44,996 nt of DNA, from the NCBI GenBank assembly GCA_009841015.1, contig VXMQ01000124.1:1-44996 (forward strand), written 5' to 3'. Shown piece after piece: positions 39,609 to 44,996 of this stretch. The notes below the pieces were generated by a model. That model did no database searches, was not told where the DNA came from, and worked only from the letters and a program-made list of their open reading frames with translations. The stretch is from Candidatus Palauibacter denitrificans. Lineage in GTDB: Bacteria; Gemmatimonadota; Gemmatimonadetes; Palauibacterales; Palauibacteraceae. The position numbers and the translations under genes are program-made. How positions within the stretch are numbered: position 1 is the stretch's first letter; the number at the start of each line of letters is the position of its first letter.

Positions 39609-41726
39609 CGAAGTAGCCGCCGCGGCGGCGCGGTCGAGGAGGGTCTGGTAGCGGGCGTCGGCTTCCTGTACGCGCGGTTCGAGGCGGAGGCGCTGCGGTT
39701 CCCATTCCTCCTCGAGGAGGCGGGTCGTCTCCCAGTATTCGAGGTCGCCCGCGGGCCGGATCGGCTCGGTGAGCAGTTCCTGGAGCTTGGCCCGGTGGCG
39801 GGCGACGAGTTCGGGCACGGCCTCCAGCTTCCACCACGGATCGTCCTCCACGACGACGAACACCGGGGCGCTGTGCGCGACCGTCATGTCCCGCTCCCCG
39901 TCGCGGTCGCCGAAGGCGCGGACGGCGACCCACAGGCTCTCGTCCGCCTCGATCTCCGTGGCGAGCCGCAGACGGTCGCCGTCCGCGGACGCCGGGGTCG
40001 CGGTCGCGACGACCTCGCCGTGGACGACGAGTTCCAGCCGGTTCAGGCGATCGATGTCGGGGTTCAATGACGCCTCCGTCACGATCTCGAGGCTCTGCCC
40101 GCGCGCGACGCGAAGCTCGGAGCCCATCTCGCGTCCGTTCACGCGGAACTCGAGGAAGGGCCCGTTGCTCACGTAGGTGTGGCCCGAGCGGTAGGCGTTG
40201 TACCACTCGTTCGGGGCGAACGGTCCGTCCAGCTTCACGTACGTGCGCTCGACCCCCGGTAGGGTCGGGCCGAAGTACGGGTAATCCGCGCCGGCGATGG
40301 GGCGGACGTTGAAGCCGAGGTTCAGGAAGCTGTACCAGATGTCGTCGTACAGGCGCCCGCCCTGCAGGACCTCGATGAAGTCGACGAGGTCGAACGGCAC
40401 GTCGAGCGCCAGCCCCCGCTCGCCGTTGAAGAGTTGGCCCATGTGCGCGTAGCCGGAGATTCCGCCCTGCGCGCGCGACGCCTCGAACACGCGGTGGTAG
40501 AGGAAGTAGGACTCCGGGTCCGGGCGGATGGGGCGCTGCAGGTTGTGGTGGATCGTGTGCCCGCGGTGGACCGTGCGCGGGTCCTCCTGCCCGGACACGA
40601 GCGCGTGGCCTTCGCGCACGTACTGTCCGGCCTCCCCCCACGCCGGCTGCTTGAAGTGGGTGACGGCGATGTTCCCCATCTCGAGCAGGTTCGCCACGTG
40701 GATGTCCTCGGCCGCGATCTGGGCCCACACGGCGTCGTCCTCGGCGTGTTCGCGCGCGATGTGCACATGGGAATCGCCGGAGTACCAGCCCTCCGCGGGG
40801 AGGTTCGCGTAGCGTTCGAGCGAGACCGTGAGATCGGTCGTCTCATCCGGGCGCACCTCGATGGTCCGCTCGTAGCCGCGGTATTCGGGCCCCCGCGTCG
40901 CGACGAGTTCGTAGCTACCGACGGGGAGGCGGGCCTCGTACTCGCCGTCGACGTAGAAGGCGAGGCGGTGTTCGGAGGGCCACCACGTGCGCGGGTTCAC
41001 CCACAGGAGCCGGACCTCGTCGACGAAGCGGTGCACGAGCACGGAGCGCTCGGAGGGGAGCGGAGCGCGGCCGGTTTCGTCATACAGACCGAACCGTGCG
41101 GGGACCGGACGCCCGCTCGCCGCGTCCTCGACCGCCAGGCGCAGCGTGCCGTAGCCGTCCGGGACGGGCGTGGCGTGGCTGCGCACGACCTCGATGTCGC
41201 ACAGGGCGATCCCCTCCGGGCCGCCGATGGCGAGATCCGTGTCGCGGATGCCGTGCGCGGCGAAGCGCGCGCGATCGAGCGTCACCCGGGCGGTGGCGAA
41301 GGTCGAGCCGGACTCGGGTTCGATGGTGGCCGACTCGCCGATCCCGTCGCCGCCGTTGTCGTTGAACCCGACGCTGAACGGGCCCGTGAGTTCCGGCGCG
41401 TAGGTGACCACGAGGTCGACGGGCTCATCGATGTCGAACGCAAACGCGTCGTCGATGTCGAGCGCGAAGAGGGGGCCGACGACGCACGTCAGGTCGGCGA
41501 TGTCGCGCGTCTGGAACGGGTTGCCGCGGGCGTACATGCCGAGTTCCGAGCGGGCGACGCCGAGCGTGCGGGCGATGTTCTCGCGCGGCCACTCGAGTTC
41601 GACGACGAAGCGGGCCTCGCTGCCGTGCGGCGGCGAAGGTGCGCCCTCCCCCGCCGGGCCGGCGGCTCCCGAGACGAGGAGGCCGGACCCGACGAGCAGG
41701 CAGATCCGGCGGACGCGGGCGGTCAC
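39603..41726 (-). CDS. CehA/McbA-type PHP metallohydrolase
   Basis: 707 aa from a GTG at 41726 overlapping the upstream amidohydrolase stop (GTGA); the open frame extends further but is a shadow. It has a signal peptide (ICLLVGSGLLVSGAAG). The N-terminal ~300 residues are beta-rich, including a carboxypeptidase-regulatory-like unit ('YEARLPVGSYELVATRGPEYRGYERTI'). The PHP-type metal motif 'GDSHVHIAREH' has His320 and His322, and is followed by 'GGISGYAHMG' and 'SGHTYVSNGPFLEF', as in CehA/McbA carbamate and ester hydrolases. It is exported; the substrate is unknown. It is the last gene of a three-gene hydrolase operon. Confidence 0.85.
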   Translation of the reverse strand: MTARVRRICLLVGSGLLVSGAAGPAGEGAPSPPHGSEARFVVELEWPRENIARTLGVARSELGMYARGNPFQTRDIADLTCVVGPLFALDIDDAFAFDIDEPVDLVVTYAPELTGPFSVGFNDNGGDGIGESATIEPESGSTFATARVTLDRARFAAHGIRDTDLAIGGPEGIALCDIEVVRSHATPVPDGYGTLRLAVEDAASGRPVPARFGLYDETGRAPLPSERSVLVHRFVDEVRLLWVNPRTWWPSEHRLAFYVDGEYEARLPVGSYELVATRGPEYRGYERTIEVRPDETTDLTVSLERYANLPAEGWYSGDSHVHIAREHAEDDAVWAQIAAEDIHVANLLEMGNIAVTHFKQPAWGEAGQYVREGHALVSGQEDPRTVHRGHTIHHNLQRPIRPDPESYFLYHRVFEASRAQGGISGYAHMGQLFNGERGLALDVPFDLVDFIEVLQGGRLYDDIWYSFLNLGFNVRPIAGADYPYFGPTLPGVERTYVKLDGPFAPNEWYNAYRSGHTYVSNGPFLEFRVNGREMGSELRVARGQSLEIVTEASLNPDIDRLNRLELVVHGEVVATATPASADGDRLRLATEIEADESLWVAVRAFGDRDGERDMTVAHSAPVFVVVEDDPWWKLEAVPELVARHRAKLQELLTEPIRPAGDLEYWETTRLLEEEWEPQRLRLEPRVQEADARYQTLLDRAAAAATSS

Positions 41727-43411
41727 CGCTCGTACACGACCCGGCCGCCCACCACGGTCAGATCGACCTCCATCGATTCCAGGCATGGGTCCTCGCACTC
41801 CAGCACATGGTCCGCCGTCACGACGAGGTCGGCGGCCATCCCGACCTCGAGCGTCCCCTTCTCTTCCTCTTCGAACGTGAGGTGCGCGTACGCGCTTGTC
41901 GCCGCGCGCAGCGCCTCCTCGCGGCTGATCGCCTGGGAAGGATCCAGCACGCCGGCGCTGATCGTGCCGCGCGTCGTGAAGTGGTGCAGCATCCACCACG
42001 GGTCCCACGGGACGACGGGGGAATCCGTGCCCAGCGACACCGGGATCCCGGCGTCGAGGTAGGCGCGCACGGGCGTGGTCCAGGCCGCGCGCCACGCACC
42101 CCAGTACTTCACCAGACTCGGCGCCGCCACGTAGAGGTGGTTCTGCGCCGTGACGGAGAGACCGAGCGCCCGCATGCGCGGGAAGTGGTCGTCGCGCGGG
42201 ATGAATCCGTGTTCGATGACCCAGCGCAGGCCGTCGATCGGCGCGTCGGCGTGCGCGGCCTCGTAGCCGTCGAGGACGAGGTCGATGGCCGCGTCGCCCA
42301 CCGCGTGCGTCGCGACCCGCCAGCCCTGCCGGTGGAGTTCGCGGACGGTCTCGATGAAGCGCTCGGTGGGCACGGTCTGCAGGCCGTGGAAGGTGCCGCC
42401 CTCGCCCCACGGTTCCTCGTACGGCTCGCGCATGAGGCCGCCCTCGAAGCCGCCGTCCACGCCGAGCTTCACGCCGCCGACGCGGAGCCATGCGTCGCCC
42501 TCGCCCATGGCGGGCCAGGTGGCGAGCGCGTCGGCGAGCGGCGGCGCCCCGGCGCCTCGGGGGGCGCGGAGGACGTAGTTGACCCGCAGGGTGAGCCGAC
42601 CCTCGTCCCGTAGCCGCTCGATGGCCCGGTACTGCTCGGGGGGGCCGCCCGGGTACCGGATGCTCGTCAGGCCGCGGGAGTTGAGCGCGGCGTACTCCTC
42701 GGCCAGTGCGTCGAGGACGACCGCCGGGTCGGGCGGCGCGGCGGCCGGCAGCATCACGAGATCCTTGGCGCGGTCGACGAGTTCGCCGTTCAGCCGCCCG
42801 TCCGGGTAGCGGCCGATGCGGCCGCCCGGCACCTCCGGCGTCGCTTCGTCGATGCCCCAGCGGGCGAGCGCCGGGCTGTTCAGCACGTACTCGTGCCCGC
42901 CGCGGACGACGACGACCGGCTGCCCGGGCACCGCGCCGTCGAGATCGTCCCGGTAGGGGAGGCGGTGCTCGGCGAGCTGCCCCTCGTGCCAGTCGCGGTT
43001 CGTGACGATCAACTCGCCCGGCGCCGTCTCCAGCGCGGCGGCGGCGATCGCGTCGATCACGTCCGCCATCGATCGCGCGCCGGTCAGGTCGACGCCGGGG
43101 CCGCCCCCGATGCCGTGGTAGTGGTTGTCCGTGAGCCCCGGGATCACGGTCCGCCCGCCCAATTCGACGACCCGTGTGTCCGGCCCCGCGAGCACCCGAA
43201 CTTCCTCCGACGTTCCCACCGCCGCCACGCGGCCGTCGGCGACCGCCAGCGCCTCCACCGTCCCCGGCTCCCCCATCGTGAGGATCTCCCCGTCGACGAG
43301 GACGAGATCCGCCGCCTCGGACGGGGCCTCCGAGCAAGCCGCGAGTCCGAGCGCCGCGACCCCAAGCGCCGCCAGCCAGACCCCGGCCCGCGAAGGCAGG
43401 ATCTTCGCCAT
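41723..43411 (-). CDS. YtcJ-like amidohydrolase lipoprotein
   Basis: 562 aa from the ATG at 43411, sharing one base with the upstream stop (TGATG). A lipobox (LGVAALGLAAC) starts the protein. The Amidohydro_3 features are 'ADLVLVDGEILTMGEPGTVEALAVADGRV', HxH in 'PGLTDNHYHG', 'VKLGVDGGFEGGLM', 'VATHAVGDAAID', 'VIEHGFI' and 'SLGTDSPVVPWDPWWMLH'. Members of this group hydrolyse N-substituted formamides, ureas or amides. The metal ligands look intact. It is lipid-anchored and coupled to both neighbours by overlaps. Confidence 0.9.
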   Translation of the reverse strand: MAKILPSRAGVWLAALGVAALGLAACSEAPSEAADLVLVDGEILTMGEPGTVEALAVADGRVAAVGTSEEVRVLAGPDTRVVELGGRTVIPGLTDNHYHGIGGGPGVDLTGARSMADVIDAIAAAALETAPGELIVTNRDWHEGQLAEHRLPYRDDLDGAVPGQPVVVVRGGHEYVLNSPALARWGIDEATPEVPGGRIGRYPDGRLNGELVDRAKDLVMLPAAAPPDPAVVLDALAEEYAALNSRGLTSIRYPGGPPEQYRAIERLRDEGRLTLRVNYVLRAPRGAGAPPLADALATWPAMGEGDAWLRVGGVKLGVDGGFEGGLMREPYEEPWGEGGTFHGLQTVPTERFIETVRELHRQGWRVATHAVGDAAIDLVLDGYEAAHADAPIDGLRWVIEHGFIPRDDHFPRMRALGLSVTAQNHLYVAAPSLVKYWGAWRAAWTTPVRAYLDAGIPVSLGTDSPVVPWDPWWMLHHFTTRGTISAGVLDPSQAISREEALRAATSAYAHLTFEEEEKGTLEVGMAADLVVTADHVLECEDPCLESMEVDLTVVGGRVVYER

Positions 43412-44996
43412 CACGGGCCCCCTCCCGTCTCCCGGCGCAGGAGCCTGCCGGGCTGCGCTTCCGTCAGCGCGGCGCCGTCGATCACCGGCACGCCGTTCAC
43501 GAACACGTAGTCCATCCCCTCGGCATAGCGCATCGCGTCCCCGAACCGGGCCATGTCCCGCACCTCCTCCGGATCGAAGATGACGAGGTCCGCCGCCATC
43601 CCCGGCGCGATCAGGCCCCGGTCCGCCAGCCCCAGCCGGCGGGCGGCGAGCGAGGTCATGCGGCGCACGGCATCCTCCAGACTCAGGATCCCGTCCTCCC
43701 TCACGTACTTCGCGATCACGCGCGGGAAGGCCCCGAACGCCCGCGGATGGGAACTCGCCGTGGTCGCCGGGTTCACCGGGGAGGCGTCGGTGTCGATCAT
43801 CACGAACTCGGCGCGGAGCGCCTGCCACTTCTGCTCCTCGTTCATGCTCTCCGGGTTCACGCTCACGCCGCCCGCCTGCACGAGATCGAAGAACGCGTCC
43901 CAGGGATCCGTCCCGAGGAGGTCCGCCGCCTCGGCGACCGAGAGGTTGATCACCCGCTCGTCCACCTCGTCGGAGGCGGAGACGATGAGGACCTTGTCCC
44001 AGTCCATCCCCACGTGGCGGTACCAGTTCTCCCAGTCCGACGTCGTCTCCACCTCGCGGCGGAGTTGGGCCCGCACCGCGGGGTCGGACAGGGTCTCCAG
44101 GAAGGGATCCCTGCCGCCCGCGTAGTGCCGCGGATGGAGGAAGGACCCGAGGCCGATCCCGTTCCGGATGTAGGGATAGATGTCCGCCGTCACGTCGATC
44201 CCGGCCACCCTCGCCGAGTCGATGAGGGCGAGGGCCTCGGCCATCAGCGGCCAGTTCTCCTGTCCCGCGGCTTTGAGGTGGTAGATGTGGACGGGGGTGC
44301 CGGCGCGGACGCCGATCTCGATCGCTTCGCGGATCGCCTCCAGGACGGAGTGCGATTCGTTCCGCATGTGCGTGAAGTAGGTGCCGCCGTACTCGCCCGC
44401 GACGCGCGTGAGTTCGACGAGTTCCTCCGTCGTCGCGTACACGGCGGGCGGATAGATGAGAGACGTGGAGGTCCCGACGGCCCCGTCCTCCATCGCCTGC
44501 CGCACGAGCGCCTTCATCTCCTCGAGCTGTTCGGGCGTCGGCTGCACGTCCTCCTCGCCCAGGACCACGCGGCGCACCTGGGTGAGTCCCACGTCGTGCA
44601 CGACGTTGATCGGGATCCCGATGCGCTCGACGTGCGCGAAGTACTCGGCGTACGTCCTCCAGCGCAGTTCCTCGCCGTTCACCACCGGACCCCGGGGCTG
44701 CGTGGCCTCGCTCTGGGGCGCGGCCGACCCGCCCTCGCCGGAGAGGTAGGTCGTGATCCCCTGCCGGAGCTTGCTCTCGGCGCTCGGGCGATCCGTGATG
44801 AGGACGACGCTCGACTGGCCCATCATGTCGATGAAGCCGGGGCTCACCACGCGATCCGCCGCGTCGATCGTGCGCGCCGCCGGGTGTCCCGCGAGGTTCC
44901 CGACCGCCGCGATCCGGTCCCCGCGCAGGCCGACGTCGCCCCGCACCCAGGGGTTCCCCGCCCCGTCCACGATCCGCGCCCCCGTGATGAGCACGT
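43411..44996 (-). CDS. N-acyl-D-amino-acid deacylase family protein (partial at right edge)
   Basis: About 527 residues are visible; a GTG at 44994 could start it, but the frame reaches the window edge, so the N-terminus (probably with a signal) is likely missing. The family pattern is 'LITGARIVDGAGNPW', 'GAVGTSTSLIYPPAVYATTEELVEL', 'THMRNES', 'HIYHLKAAG', 'DIYPY', 'GLIAPGMAADLVIFDPEEV' and 'VFVNGVPVIDG'. The usual N-terminal HxH metal motif after 'PGFID' is replaced by MMGQSS, a variant seen in a subgroup of the family. It would deacylate N-acyl-D-amino acids or related amides; activity of this variant is uncertain. Confidence 0.85.
   Translation of the reverse strand, partial: VLITGARIVDGAGNPWVRGDVGLRGDRIAAVGNLAGHPAARTIDAADRVVSPGFIDMMGQSSVVLITDRPSAESKLRQGITTYLSGEGGSAAPQSEATQPRGPVVNGEELRWRTYAEYFAHVERIGIPINVVHDVGLTQVRRVVLGEEDVQPTPEQLEEMKALVRQAMEDGAVGTSTSLIYPPAVYATTEELVELTRVAGEYGGTYFTHMRNESHSVLEAIREAIEIGVRAGTPVHIYHLKAAGQENWPLMAEALALIDSARVAGIDVTADIYPYIRNGIGLGSFLHPRHYAGGRDPFLETLSDPAVRAQLRREVETTSDWENWYRHVGMDWDKVLIVSASDEVDERVINLSVAEAADLLGTDPWDAFFDLVQAGGVSVNPESMNEEQKWQALRAEFVMIDTDASPVNPATTASSHPRAFGAFPRVIAKYVREDGILSLEDAVRRMTSLAARRLGLADRGLIAPGMAADLVIFDPEEVRDMARFGDAMRYAEGMDYVFVNGVPVIDGAALTEAQPGRLLRRETGGGP

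Noticed and set aside
39603..43337. A single 1244-codon minus-strand protein
   Set aside because: Only the part from 41726 encodes PHP-family sequence; the remainder is an out-of-frame shadow of the YtcJ-like gene.

Overview
This is a GC-rich chromosomal window with dense gene packing and many stop/start overlaps (ATGA, GTGA, TGATG). The gene content is typical of an aerobic, heterotrophic Gram-negative bacterium: a Bat/MoxR operon, exported quinoprotein and flavoprotein oxidoreductases, lipoprotein S9 peptidase and amidohydrolases, a large sortilin/BNR lipoprotein, an outer-membrane barrel and toxin-antitoxin pairs. The repertoire and composition suggest Gemmatimonadota or a related phylum. 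That is an inference, because no rRNA or other marker gene is present. I saw no tRNA, rRNA, CRISPR array, insertion sequence or prophage.

Layout. 1-7080 (minus strand): a seven-gene operon, moxR - DUF58 - membrane protein - batA - batB - TPR gene - batD (batD runs off the left edge). 7333-13788: an exported FMN alpha-hydroxyacid dehydrogenase carrying a CxxCH motif, an AlkA-like glycosylase, a circularly permuted D-amino-acid-oxidase-like protein, a MerR regulator divergent from an ARPP-1/DUF6569-like gene, and an MFS transporter. 13821-18249 (minus): a prolyl oligopeptidase, a secreted protein of unknown function, and a cytochrome c / PHM-type copper monooxygenase-like fusion. 18454-25690 (plus): a PQQ dehydrogenase, a repeat lipoprotein, an outer-membrane barrel, a Gly/Tyr-rich secreted protein with a strong terminator, a secreted unknown and a D-2-hydroxyacid dehydrogenase. 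25737-28946: a DUF4198 protein, a 1-Cys peroxiredoxin and a lipoprotein MTA/SAH-deaminase-like amidohydrolase.

28994-32103 is the most unusual part. A two-subunit sulfopyruvate/phosphonopyruvate-decarboxylase-like TPP enzyme (minus) is divergent from a three-gene cobalt-type nitrile hydratase operon (plus). Its alpha subunit carries a twin-arginine signal and an alternating His tract, which suggests an exported, possibly metal-loading enzyme. A sortilin/BNR lipoprotein follows. 35544-39608 holds a Phd/VapC-type pair, a CapA-like phosphatase and a HipBA pair with an AT-rich operator island. 39603-44996 (minus) is an overlapping operon of a CehA-type PHP metallohydrolase and two amidohydrolases, the last cut by the right edge.

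How it works together (inference): the window is rich in exported enzymes acting on small organic molecules (alpha-hydroxy acids, D-amino acids, N-acyl amino acids, nitriles, peptides). Periplasmic electron carriers (PQQ, c-type heme motifs, copper) are built into several of them.
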